Source: Streptomyces avidinii (GTDB lineage: Bacteria; Actinomycetota; Actinomycetes; Streptomycetales; Streptomycetaceae). Taken from it: DNA of 38,629 nt. The stretch is taken from contig NZ_BMVL01000023.1 of NCBI RefSeq assembly GCF_014650695.1, forward strand, positions 45,393 through 84,021, given 5' to 3'. Position 1 is the first letter of the stretch. Each line of letters begins with the position of its first letter. Of this stretch, positions 22,852 through 29,731 are shown one piece after another. The position numbers and the translations under genes were made by a program. The notes beneath the pieces are model-generated. The model saw only the letters and a list, made by a program, of their open reading frames with translations. It did not search any database and was not told the DNA's origin.

Positions 22852-22946
22852 CCCGCCGGACCGGGACCGCGCAGGACTGACCCGCCGGACCGGGTCCGCG
22901 CAGGACTGACCCGCCGGACCGGGTCCGCGCAGGACTGACCCGCCGG
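22821..22946. repeat. 29-bp tandem repeat, about 4.4 copies
   Basis: The unit is GACCCGCCGGACCGGG(A/T)CC followed by GCGCAGGACT. Copies start at 22821, 22850, 22879 and 22908, with a partial fifth at 22937. The first copy lies inside the MarR stump and contributes its stop. Copies are directly adjacent, with no spacers. Confidence 0.9.
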
Positions 22947-22952
22947 GGCACG

Positions 22953-22986
22953 GGAGCCTGCCCGGGTCGGGCTCCGGGCAGGCTCC
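22953..22986. terminator. 13-bp hairpin terminator
   Basis: GGAGCCTGCCCGG (22953-22965) pairs perfectly with CCGGGCAGGCTCC (22974-22986), 20 bases after the convergent glycosyltransferase stop in transcription order. It can serve both strands. Confidence 0.7.
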
Positions 22987-23005
22987 GCGGGGTGCGGCGG
23001 CGGAT

Positions 23006-24127
23006 TCAGGAGGCGGTCAGGGCCTCCAGGGCGGGGACCGTCTCGGCGGGGGTGGGCAGGGCCGCGTTCTGGTCCCGCAGGCGGGCCGCCGCCTCGCGCA
23101 GGGCCGGGTCCGCCGTGAGGCGGGCAAGGAGCGGGGCGTCGACGTCGTCGGAGGCGGAGCTCAGGGCGGCGCCGGTGCTGGTGAGGGCGTCGGCGTTGGT
23201 GAAGTGGTCGGCGCCCTGGGGCAGCAGGAGCTGGGGCAGGCCGGCCTGCAGGGCGGTGAGCAGGGTGCCGGAGCCGCCGTGGTGGATCAGCGCGTCGGTG
23301 GCGGTCAGCAGTTCGGCGAGCGGGACCCAGGGCAGCGGGCGGACATTGTCCGGGAGGGTGCCGAGCGGGCCGAGGTCGGCGCCGCCGACGGCGAGCAGGA
23401 ACTCGGCGTCCACCGAGGCGGCGGCCTCGATCAGGCGGACGATGGCGCGGACGCCGTCCAGCTCTGCGAGGACGGTGCCCAGGGTGACGGCGACGCGCGG
23501 TCGGCTGCCGCGCCGGAGCAGCTCGGCGGGGACGATGCCGCCGCCGTTGTAGGGGAGGTAGCGCATGCGCAGGCCCTCCGGGTCGCCGCCGAGGGAGGCG
23601 GGGACGACGTTCAGGGCGGTGGGCTCGGCGGGGCCGGCGACCCCGTACGTCTCGTACGCCTCGGTGAAGTGGGCGGCGATCCGGCCGATCATGTCGAGGC
23701 CGGAGCCGACTCCGAAGTTGTGGACCACCGAGGGGATCTTGAGCTTGGCGGCGACCAGCGGGGCCGCGGCCTGGAAGGAGTCGTGGACCAGCAGGTCGGG
23801 GCGCCAGCTGTCGGCGGCCTCCAGCAGTCCGTCGACGGTGGAGCGGGAGACGAGCGCGAAGCCGTGGGCCGCCCGGCCGAGGATCTGCTCCGTGGTCATG
23901 TCCGGGGCGACGTAGCGTATTTCCTCGCCCGTGGACTGCTCGAACACGTCCCGGATACTGCGGCCGTCGCCTATTTCGACGATCGGGAAACCGGCCTCGC
24001 GGAGCTGGTTCAGCGGCTGCGAGCCCGCGAACAGCACCTCGTGGCCGGCAGCGCGCAAGGCCTGCGCGGTCGGGATCATCGGGAAGAGGTGGCCGGCCGC
24101 GGGCGGGCCGGTGAAGAGTATGCGCAC
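23006..24127 (-). CDS. macrolide/natural-product-type glycosyltransferase (GT-B, GT1)
   Basis: This is a 373-residue protein. The GTG start follows a strong AAGGAGAG. The N-terminal acceptor half starts MRILFTGPPAAGHLFPMIPT. The donor half ends with the nucleotide-sugar signature: ALIHHGGSGTLLTALQAGLP then QLLLPQGADHFTNADAL, with the HxGxGT/Q-type core of antibiotic glycosyltransferases. The length and pattern resemble enzymes that glycosylate polyketides or inactivate macrolides. No sugar-biosynthesis or aglycone genes are adjacent, so it may act in resistance, xenobiotic modification or a distant pathway. Confidence 0.88.
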   Translation of the reverse strand: MRILFTGPPAAGHLFPMIPTAQALRAAGHEVLFAGSQPLNQLREAGFPIVEIGDGRSIRDVFEQSTGEEIRYVAPDMTTEQILGRAAHGFALVSRSTVDGLLEAADSWRPDLLVHDSFQAAAPLVAAKLKIPSVVHNFGVGSGLDMIGRIAAHFTEAYETYGVAGPAEPTALNVVPASLGGDPEGLRMRYLPYNGGGIVPAELLRRGSRPRVAVTLGTVLAELDGVRAIVRLIEAAASVDAEFLLAVGGADLGPLGTLPDNVRPLPWVPLAELLTATDALIHHGGSGTLLTALQAGLPQLLLPQGADHFTNADALTSTGAALSSASDDVDAPLLARLTADPALREAAARLRDQNAALPTPAETVPALEALTAS

Positions 24128-24286
24128 GGTCTTCTCTCCTTGCTCATGGTCTGCCGGTCGAGGACGGGCCGTGCGGACGCGCCCCCGGTTCCGTTCGGTG
24201 AACTGACGGGAATGCGCGCCGTGTTCCCTTCAGGGGGGTCGATAATCGGACGTTCTGGGACGCCCGGTGACCGGCCGCCGGATGCA

Positions 24287-24330
24287 CGGGAAAGGGCCGC
24301 CACCCCGGTCGGGGTGGCGGCCCTTTCCCG
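24287..24330 (-). terminator. 20-bp perfect hairpin terminator
   Basis: Arms 24287-24306 and 24311-24330 pair over 20 bp without mismatch around GGTC. It lies 12 bases beyond the stop of the small secreted protein. Confidence 0.8.
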
Positions 24331-24341
24331 CACAGCGGGAA

Positions 24342-24662
24342 CTACTTGCGGAAGATGTTTCCGGTCCACTGGCCGGCACCCTGCATCAGGGCTTCGTTGC
24401 TCATGATCCGGGTCGCGGGCATGGTCGCCATGCCGATGTCACCGGCCGGCGCCGCGCCGTTGTGGGAGCCGACCGTGTTGTCGTGGCCGGCGTTGAAGAT
24501 GTCATCGCCGGCCACCTGGTTCAGGTCGCCGAAGACGATCGAGTACGTGTTGCTGATCGGTGCGTAGACGGTGAAGGCGTCGTCGGCGGAGGCGGCGGAG
24601 GCGCCCGCCAGGAGGATGCCACCGGCGGCGAGAGCGGTCAGGGCGCAACGGATCGATCGCAC
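24342..24662 (-). CDS. small secreted protein of unknown function
   Basis: This is a 106-residue protein. GTG at 24662 has AAGG about ten bases upstream. Residues 1-26 are a clear Sec signal (IRCALTALAAGGILLAGASA/ASA). The mature part contains YSIVFGDLNQVAGDDIFNAG and HDNTVGS, an Asn/Gly/Asp-rich beta-like stretch loosely reminiscent of chaplin and rodlin surface proteins. It lacks the chaplin Cys pair and consensus. The gene stands alone and is followed by a very strong terminator, which suggests high expression. I do not recognise a family. Confidence 0.75.
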   Translation of the reverse strand: MRSIRCALTALAAGGILLAGASAASADDAFTVYAPISNTYSIVFGDLNQVAGDDIFNAGHDNTVGSHNGAAPAGDIGMATMPATRIMSNEALMQGAGQWTGNIFRK

Positions 24663-24774
24663 GAGTACTGCCTTTCGTGAGGGGTGGGGAGCAGTGCGAA
24701 GGTAGGCCGCTTCGTGCGGCGAGGGCCCGTACCGGACGCCGTACGGCCCGAGTCCATCCGTACGGCGCAGCCTG

Positions 24775-25467
24775 CTACCGCTCCTCGACCTGTTCCGGGA
24801 CGGCGAACCCGGCCCCGCATTCCGGGCAGGTCGCCCGGCCGAAGAGGTACGTCAGCCCGAGCGCGACCTGCTCGTGGCCCGCCCGCGACGCCGTGCGGTG
24901 CAGGCGGGCGGGCAGCGGGCCGAGCGCGCGGGGATCGGCGGGCAGGAGCGGCGCCTTGACCGGATCGGCCGTCACGTAGTCGCCGGCCGAGGCGAAGGTC
25001 CCGTGGTCGCCGAAGGCGATGAAGAGCTCCGCCGTGCACTGCGGGCACTCGATCTCGTACTCCTGCTCGAACAGGCCCTCCAGTCGCCCGGCGCTCCACA
25101 CCCGCTCGCCCTCGAAGGCCAGGACGCACTGGAGGAGGTGGACGAAGGTCGGCGGGTGGTCGGTCGCCGCGTCGAGGAGGCGGCGGGCGACCGGCAGGAG
25201 TACGGACGTCTCCTCGGCGTACCGCGCGCCGTGCTCCCCGTCCGCCGCCGAGGCGATGAGGCCCGCCATCAGGACGGCCTCCTGCGGTTCGCCCGGGGCG
25301 CGGCCGGTCGCGATCGCCGCCAGGTACGGGAGGGCGAGGAAGCTGTCCTCGTAGACGCAGCCCTGGTGGCACAGGTCGTTCCACAGGTCGCTCCAGACCT
25401 GCCCGTCGTCCGCACCGCCGAGGCGGGCGAAGGCGGCGGTCAGATCATCGGAGGGGTACGCGCTCAT
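24775..25467 (-). CDS. hypothetical protein with two CPxC zinc-ribbon knuckles
   Basis: This is a 230-residue protein from ATG at 25467, starting MSAYPSDDLTAAFARLGGAD. The middle is helical, with repeat-like stretches (FLALPYLAAIATGRAPGEPQ, FVHLLQCVLAFEGERVW). The C-terminal half has CPQC and CPEC knuckles about 75 residues apart, which could form one zinc site. I know the type as an uncharacterised Streptomyces protein. No partner is adjacent and function is unknown. The ribosome site is weak. Confidence 0.75.
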   Translation of the reverse strand: MSAYPSDDLTAAFARLGGADDGQVWSDLWNDLCHQGCVYEDSFLALPYLAAIATGRAPGEPQEAVLMAGLIASAADGEHGARYAEETSVLLPVARRLLDAATDHPPTFVHLLQCVLAFEGERVWSAGRLEGLFEQEYEIECPQCTAELFIAFGDHGTFASAGDYVTADPVKAPLLPADPRALGPLPARLHRTASRAGHEQVALGLTYLFGRATCPECGAGFAVPEQVEER

Positions 25468-25531
25468 GCGACCGCATTCTCGCGGACACAGCGCAGGTCG
25501 CCGTGACCGGAGGGGGTCTGCGGTCACGGAC

Positions 25532-25909
25532 TCAGCCGCGTACGGCGACCGCCGCGCCGAGGAAGGTCCAGCCGTCGACCTTCGTGTCCCGCCTCTCCCC
25601 CGGCTGCCACCCGCGGGCCGACGCCGCGTCGAGCAGAACCCGTACCGTGCCCGGTTCGTGCAGGTTCAGCGCGCCGACGCCGACCTCCCCCACCTCGCCC
25701 GAGCCCGTGGTGAATCCCGAGACGTACCGGCCCGGGCCCTCGTCGAAGACGAAGCGCAGCGGGCCGCCGGTGCCCGGCGGCCAGGAGTGCAGGGTGAGGG
25801 TCTTGCGGCAGCCGTTGTCGTCGAGCACGTGGTGGCCGTGGCGGACCGTCCACAGGTAGGTGCGCCCGTCGGCGACGAGCCGGCGGGCCTTCTTCGAGGA
25901 GCGGGGCAT
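25532..25909 (-). CDS. hypothetical cytosolic protein, 125 residues
   Basis: The protein starts MPRSSKKARRLVADGRTYLW and is rich in beta-prone segments (TVRHGHHVLDDNGCRKTLTL, GPLRFVFDEGPGRYVSGF) with a central EVGEVGVGALNLHEPGTVR. It has no signal, membrane span or catalytic motif I recognise. ATG at 25909 closes at TGA 25532. The composition (balanced, with aromatic residues in sensible places) supports a real gene. It sits divergent from the WYL regulator with an 86-bp gap, but no functional link is evident. Confidence 0.7.
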   Translation of the reverse strand: MPRSSKKARRLVADGRTYLWTVRHGHHVLDDNGCRKTLTLHSWPPGTGGPLRFVFDEGPGRYVSGFTTGSGEVGEVGVGALNLHEPGTVRVLLDAASARGWQPGERRDTKVDGWTFLGAAVAVRG

Positions 25910-25995
25910 GCGGCGAGCGTACGTGCCGCGGCGGGAGCGTCCCCAGGGGTTTTCGCGTGCGGCGGGGCGCCGACGCGGTGGGTGATCCTTGGATC

Positions 25996-27102
25996 ATGCG
26001 TGCCGCCCGCCTGATCCGTATGGCTCTCCTCATCCAGTCCCGACCCGGCCTGACCGCCGCCGTTCTCGCCCGCGAGCTGGAGATCTCCGAGCGGACCGTG
26101 ATCCGTGACGCCCAGGCGCTGCAGGAGGCCGGCATCCCGGTCCGGTCCGAACGCGGCCGGAGCGGCGGCTACTTCCTGGCGCCCGGCTACCGGACCCGGC
26201 TCACCACCCTGCATCCGAGCGAGGCGGAGACGCTGTTCCTGTCGGGCCTGCCGTCGGCGCTGCGGGATCTGGGGCTGTCGGACGCGGCCGGGACGGCCCG
26301 GCTGAAGCTGACCGCGACCCTGCTCCCGTCCCTGCGCGAGGCCGCCGAGTCCTCGGTGCGCCGCTTCCACCTCGACGCCCCGGCCTGGTTCCGCGAACCT
26401 GCCGCCCCGGAGCTGCTGCCGGAGCTGGCGCGCGCGGTGTGGGCGGACCGGGCCGTCGAGCTGGCGTACGCGCGGCCGGGGCAGGGGCCGGAGCCGGGCG
26501 GGGCCGCACCCGCCACGGTGTCGCGGGTGGTGGAGCCGTACGGGCTCGTCCTGAAGGCCGGCACCTGGTACGTCGTGGCCCGCATCCGCGGCGCGCGGGA
26601 GGAGCGCGACGGCGGCTGGCGCACCTACCGCGTCGACCGCATCACGGCCCTCGCCCCCGCTCCCGGCGCCCAGGAGCCGTTCGTACGCCAGGCGTCCTTC
26701 GACCTGGCCGCGCACTGGGAGGCCCGCTCGGCCGCCTTCGCCCGTACGCTGCTGCGCACCACGGTCACGGTGCGGCTGACCGCAGGGGGGCTGCGCCGGC
26801 TGCCGGCCGTCGTGGACGGGGCCGCGGTCGAGGACGCGCTGGCCTCCGCGACCGTCCCGGACGCCGCCGGGCGGGTCACCCTGGACCTGCCCACCGAGTC
26901 CGAGGACGTCGCCCTCGACCAGTTGGCCCGGCTCGGCGCGGACGCCGAGGTGCTGGCCCCGGCCTCCCTGCGTACGCGCTTCCGCGAGCGCGCGGCGGCC
27001 CTGGCGGCCCTCTACACAGGGGCCGAGGGGACCGAGGGCGGCGCGGGGACCGGGGGCGGCGCGGGGACCGAGGGCGGCGCGGGGACCGGGGGTCAGCGGT
27101 AG
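25996..27102 (+). CDS. WYL-domain (DeoR/YafY-type) transcriptional regulator
   Basis: This is a 368-residue protein. The N-terminal winged helix is clear: MRAARLIRMALLIQSRPGLT, LARELEISERTVIRDAQALQ and GIPVRSERGRSGGYFLAPGY. The WYL effector domain follows at about 140-240 (VSRVVEPYGLVLKAGTWYVV, TYRVDRITAL), and the WCX C-terminal extension reaches residue 345. These proteins sense small ligands or oligonucleotides and often control adjacent genes. The C-terminus ends in a repetitive GTEGGAGTGG tail made by an 18-bp repeat. It overlaps the 3' end of the convergent SDR by ten bases, which makes the SDR a plausible target. Confidence 0.88.
   Translation: MRAARLIRMALLIQSRPGLTAAVLARELEISERTVIRDAQALQEAGIPVRSERGRSGGYFLAPGYRTRLTTLHPSEAETLFLSGLPSALRDLGLSDAAGTARLKLTATLLPSLREAAESSVRRFHLDAPAWFREPAAPELLPELARAVWADRAVELAYARPGQGPEPGGAAPATVSRVVEPYGLVLKAGTWYVVARIRGAREERDGGWRTYRVDRITALAPAPGAQEPFVRQASFDLAAHWEARSAAFARTLLRTTVTVRLTAGGLRRLPAVVDGAAVEDALASATVPDAAGRVTLDLPTESEDVALDQLARLGADAEVLAPASLRTRFRERAAALAALYTGAEGTEGGAGTGGGAGTEGGAGTGGQR
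27027..27094. repeat. 18-bp tandem repeat in the WYL gene's 3' end
   Basis: Four units of GGGGACCG(A/G)GGGCGGCGC, the last partial, are in frame and add a disordered Gly/Thr/Glu tail. The repeat ends at the overlap with the convergent SDR stop. Confidence 0.85.
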
Positions 27103-28082
27103 TCCTCGGGGGAGGCTTCCTTCCCTCCGTGGATGACGTCCTCGAAGTACGCCCAGGCGTCCGGCCGGCTGCCGTCCACGTCCCGCACCCCGTAGGCCTC
27201 GGCGAGTTCGCCGCTGGAGGTGGACCTGCCGTTCCAGCGCTCGGCGCGGTCCGGGTCGGCGGCGAGCGCCGCGACCGTCCGGGCCAGGTACTGCGGGGAC
27301 TCGGCGATCGCGAAGGCCGGTTCCCGGTCGATGGCGTCGCGCCAGTTGTCCTCGGTGACGCCGAAGTGGGCGAGCATCTGCTCCGAGCGCAGGAAGCCCG
27401 GCGAGATCGCGACCGCTGTGCCCCCGTACTCCGCCAGCTCCTGGCCCAGGCCGAACGCGAGCCGGATCGGGGCGGTCTTCGCCAGGTCGTAGTACATGTT
27501 CTCGCGGTAGCGGCGGTTGGAGTGCGCGGTGCCGTCGGTGACCTCCACGTGCAGCGGCGCGTCCGAACGGATCAGCAGCGGCAGCAGGAGCGCCGCGGTG
27601 ATCACGTGCGAGCGGACGCCGAGTTCGAGGATGCGCAGGCCGTCGGCGAGCGGGGTCTGCCAGCTCTTCTTCCCGAAGACCGAGCCGGCGAGGAGGTGTT
27701 CGCCGCCCCACAGGTCGTTGACGAGGATGTCCAGGCGCCCGTGTTCGCGGTCGATCCGCTGGACGAGGGCGCGTACCTGGTCCTCGTCGAGGTGGTCGGT
27801 GGGCACGGCGATCGCGGTGCCGCCGGCCGCGGTGACGAGCTCGGCCGTTTCCTCGATGGTCTCGGTGGTCCGGCCGACCTCGCTGGCCCGGGTGCGGGTG
27901 GTGCGTCCGGTGACGTAGACGGTGGCGCCGGCCCGTCCCAGCTCGACCGCCTGCGCCCGGCCGGCGCCGCGCGTGGCCCCGGCCACGAGCGCGATCCGGC
28001 CGGTGAGCGGGCGCTGCGAGCCGGTGTCGTCGTTGTTGCTGTGCTTGTTGTTCATGTCATCCGTGTCGTTCATGTCGTTCAT
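27093..28082 (-). CDS. short-chain dehydrogenase/reductase
   Basis: This is a 329-residue protein. After a polar start built from MND repeats comes the Rossmann nucleotide loop GATRGAGRAQ (TGxxxGxG-like), then a DILVND segment (the NNAG equivalent is VNDLWGG) and the catalytic YxxxK region read as YYDLAKTAPIRLAFGLGQEL. The Lys is in place, while the preceding Ser is less obvious (VTDGTAHSNRRYRENMYYD). ISPGFLRSEQ marks the cofactor-binding turn. The substrate is unknown. Three in-frame ATGs occur within ten codons (28082, 28073, 28055) and none has a good ribosome site, so the exact start is uncertain. A perfect palindrome abuts the first ATG. Confidence 0.85.
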   Translation of the reverse strand: MNDMNDTDDMNNKHSNNDDTGSQRPLTGRIALVAGATRGAGRAQAVELGRAGATVYVTGRTTRTRASEVGRTTETIEETAELVTAAGGTAIAVPTDHLDEDQVRALVQRIDREHGRLDILVNDLWGGEHLLAGSVFGKKSWQTPLADGLRILELGVRSHVITAALLLPLLIRSDAPLHVEVTDGTAHSNRRYRENMYYDLAKTAPIRLAFGLGQELAEYGGTAVAISPGFLRSEQMLAHFGVTEDNWRDAIDREPAFAIAESPQYLARTVAALAADPDRAERWNGRSTSSGELAEAYGVRDVDGSRPDAWAYFEDVIHGGKEASPEDYR

Positions 28083-28097
28083 GGTTCGGGCCGAACC
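28083..28097. promoter_or_regulatory. 15-bp perfect palindrome at the SDR start, candidate operator
   Basis: GGTTCGG-G-CCGAACC directly abuts the first SDR start codon. A regulator bound here would block transcription or, if the mRNA is leaderless, initiation itself. The WYL regulator encoded convergently is a candidate ligand. Confidence 0.55.
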
Positions 28098-28187
28098 TGA
28101 CAGAACACGTCACCTTTTCTGGACGGCTGAGCCGAGCGGTACCCCGCGCCGACCGCCTCCGAGTCCGGCGAAGGCCGGGGAGCGGCA

Positions 28188-28376
28188 GTGCGTGCAGCTC
28201 CGCCCACTTACGCGCAGCGGCTCTTCGACGCGCAGCAGCAGGGCGCCGGCGACCGGGAACTGCGCGCGATCGTCGCCGAAGGACTCCAGGAGACGTACTT
28301 CAAGGACGGCGGAACCCGCGCCGAGAGCCTCGGGGTCGAGTTCACCGACATCGACTACATCGACGTCTCCTACTGA
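28188..28376 (+). CDS. small conserved-looking hypothetical protein, 62 residues
   Basis: GTG at 28188 has GGGAG nine bases upstream. The peptide reads RAAPPTYAQRLFDAQQQGAG then ELRAIVAEGLQETYFKDG and ends VEFTDIDYIDVSY. The acidic/aromatic end and helical first half look like a folded small protein rather than a shadow frame. It is 22 bases upstream of the Ser-triplet-repeat gene on the same strand, so the two may form a unit. Function is unknown. Confidence 0.6.
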   Translation: MRAAPPTYAQRLFDAQQQGAGDRELRAIVAEGLQETYFKDGGTRAESLGVEFTDIDYIDVSY

Positions 28377-28398
28377 CCCCGGATGTGAGGATGGTGCC

Positions 28399-28764
28399 GT
28401 GATCGAACGTGACGTGTCGGCGGACTCGTGGCCCCGCGGTGGCCGGGCCTGCCTCTCGCTCTGGTCGAAGGACTCGGTGCTGTCCATCGGCTCGGTGGGG
28501 TCGGTCCTGTCGATCGGGTCGGTGGGCTCGGTGCTGTCCGTCGGATCCGTGGGCTGCGCCCTCTCCGCCGCCTCCATCGGATCCTCCCTGTCCGTACTGT
28601 CCGCGGCCTCCTGGCTCAGCACGGGATCGGTGCTGTCCGCGCAGTCCCGCCGGTCGGTGCTGTCCTGGCGCTCGCGCGGCGGTTTCATGGCGGCCGGTGT
28701 CGTCGCCGCGACGGCCCTGACCGGGCTCGCGCTGCACTTCGGAGAGGGCCGCCGAGGCCGCTAG
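28399..28764 (+). CDS. Ser-x-x triplet-repeat protein with C-terminal membrane segment
   Basis: This is a 121-residue protein. GTG at 28399 has GAGGA 11 bases upstream. From about residue 20 to 92 serine recurs every third residue: LWS KDS VLS IGS VGS VLS IGS VGS VLS VGS and onward, with only one substitution (Cys) in about 24 triplets. The spacing residues are small or aliphatic. A C-terminal segment, GFMAAGVVAATALTGLALHF, could span the membrane. Such periodicity suggests a solenoid or other regular beta/PII structure with a serine ladder. I recall similar uncharacterised proteins in Streptomyces but know no function. Confidence 0.75.
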   Translation: MIERDVSADSWPRGGRACLSLWSKDSVLSIGSVGSVLSIGSVGSVLSVGSVGCALSAASIGSSLSVLSAASWLSTGSVLSAQSRRSVLSWRSRGGFMAAGVVAATALTGLALHFGEGRRGR

Positions 28765-28800
28765 CGGGCGAGGCGGACCCGGGGGCCGGGGCCGGGTACG

Positions 28801-28838
28801 CGAGAACGCCCGGCCGGGAATCCGGCCGGGCGTTCTCG
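28801..28838. terminator. 17-bp perfect hairpin, bidirectional terminator
   Basis: Arms 28801-28817 and 28822-28838 pair perfectly with loop GAAT. It lies between the triplet-repeat gene and the convergent transglycosylase-like gene. Confidence 0.8.
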
Positions 28839-28861
28839 TGCGTGTGCGGTCCGCTGGTGGC

Positions 28862-29266
28862 TCAGTACCAGTGGTGGGCCTGCCAGAAGTTCCAGGCGCC
28901 GACCGGGCTGCCGTAGCGGTCGTTCATGTAGTCCAGGCCCCACTTGATCTGGGTGGCGGGGTTGGTCTTCCAGTCCGCGCCGGCGGAGGCCATCTTCGAG
29001 GCCGGCAGGGCCTGGACCAGGCCGTAGGCGCCGGAGGAGGAGTTCGTGGCGGTGTGGTTCCAGCCGCTCTCGCGGGAAACGATGTTGTTGAACGCCGCGA
29101 ACTGCGCCGGGTCCTTGATCATCTGCTGGGCGATCGCCTTGGCGCTCGTCGGGGCCGCCTGGGCGGGAACCGTGGCGAGCATGGAACCGGCGACACCGAG
29201 GGCGACGACGGCACCCGCGAGGGTCTTCTTCGAAGCGGCGATGCGGCGGATGACGGGGTTGGACAC
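28862..29266 (-). CDS. secreted lysozyme/transglycosylase-like protein
   Basis: This is a 134-residue protein from GTG at 29266. Residues 1-38 are a Sec signal (SKKTLAGAVVALGVAGSMLA, TVPAQA/AP). The mature domain has the SLT-type catalytic region: NNIVSRESGWNHTATNSSSG with Glu66, then AYGLVQALPASKM. GLDYMNDRYGSPVGAWNFWQ near the end matches the conserved C-terminal helix of small Streptomyces transglycosylases. These proteins cleave peptidoglycan in the wall. The gene has a long leader containing three stacked hairpins, which suggests RNA-level control. Confidence 0.88.
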   Translation of the reverse strand: MSNPVIRRIAASKKTLAGAVVALGVAGSMLATVPAQAAPTSAKAIAQQMIKDPAQFAAFNNIVSRESGWNHTATNSSSGAYGLVQALPASKMASAGADWKTNPATQIKWGLDYMNDRYGSPVGAWNFWQAHHWY

Positions 29267-29378
29267 GGAGATACCTTCCACAGGGAACAAGGGCGGTCGC
29301 GGCATGCCGGAGGCATGCGTGAGCCACTCACGCGCTGGAGAGGGGTTCGTCGGCGGCGGGTGAAGCACCCGTGCCGCC
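29267..29378 (-). promoter_or_regulatory. structured 5' leader, candidate c-di-AMP (ydaO-type) riboswitch
   Basis: Three consecutive hairpins lie upstream of the transglycosylase start. GCATGCC/GGCATGC is at 29302-29318. CGTGAG/CTCACG is at 29318-29332. GGCGGC-GGGTG pairs with CACCC-(GT)-GCCGCC at 29352-29378. Wall-hydrolase genes in actinobacteria are often controlled by ydaO-type riboswitches, and parts of the leader (GTCGCCGGG, GCTTCACCC, GCCGACGAACCC) resemble my memory of them. The class assignment is tentative. The 5' boundary may extend to about 29420. Confidence 0.5.
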
Positions 29379-29419
29379 CGGCGACTCATCCAGTTCTACA
29401 GACGCCCCGATCCCCTGGC

Positions 29420-29660
29420 AACGGCCGCTCTTACTAGGGGGCCTCGGAGTCGGGGGCCCGCGGCTCTCGGGGGGAGCCGGTCCGGGGCAGCGGCGGCGGG
29501 GCCTGCGGGAGCTACTATCCCGGCCCGTATGTGACGTGGGCCCTATGGGGCGGCTCACCTCCGGAGCGCCCGAAACTCACCGAATGTCACCCGATGTACA
29601 CCTTTGAGAGGTGCGGGCGGATGCCGGAATCGCCTCGGGATCGAAGGAAACGGGCAGGGA
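29420..29660. other. intergenic, no feature recognised
   Basis: I see no gene, clear promoter or stable hairpin here. It presumably includes the leftward promoter of the transglycosylase gene and untranslated 3' sequence of the MFS gene. Confidence 0.4.
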
Positions 29661-29719
29661 GGAGCACCGGAGGGCACCGGAGGGCACCGGAGGGCACCGG
29701 AGGGCACCGGAGGGCACCG
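29661..29719. repeat. 10-bp tandem repeat downstream of the MFS gene
   Basis: The unit AGGGCACCGG occurs five times in direct succession from 29671, after one degenerate copy at 29661. It lies just past the MFS stop, where it would be in the 3' untranslated RNA. Confidence 0.9.
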
Positions 29720-29731
29720 TCCCGCACGAGG

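Noticed and set aside
22821..22946. Tandem 29-bp units considered as a CRISPR array
   Set aside because: Units are directly adjacent without unique spacers, and no cas genes are present.
28110..28688. 192-codon minus-strand frame (repeated TDxTDPT) opposite the Ser-triplet gene
   Set aside because: The periodicity is the complement of the Ser-x-x codons; it has no ribosome site and overlaps the plus-strand genes entirely.
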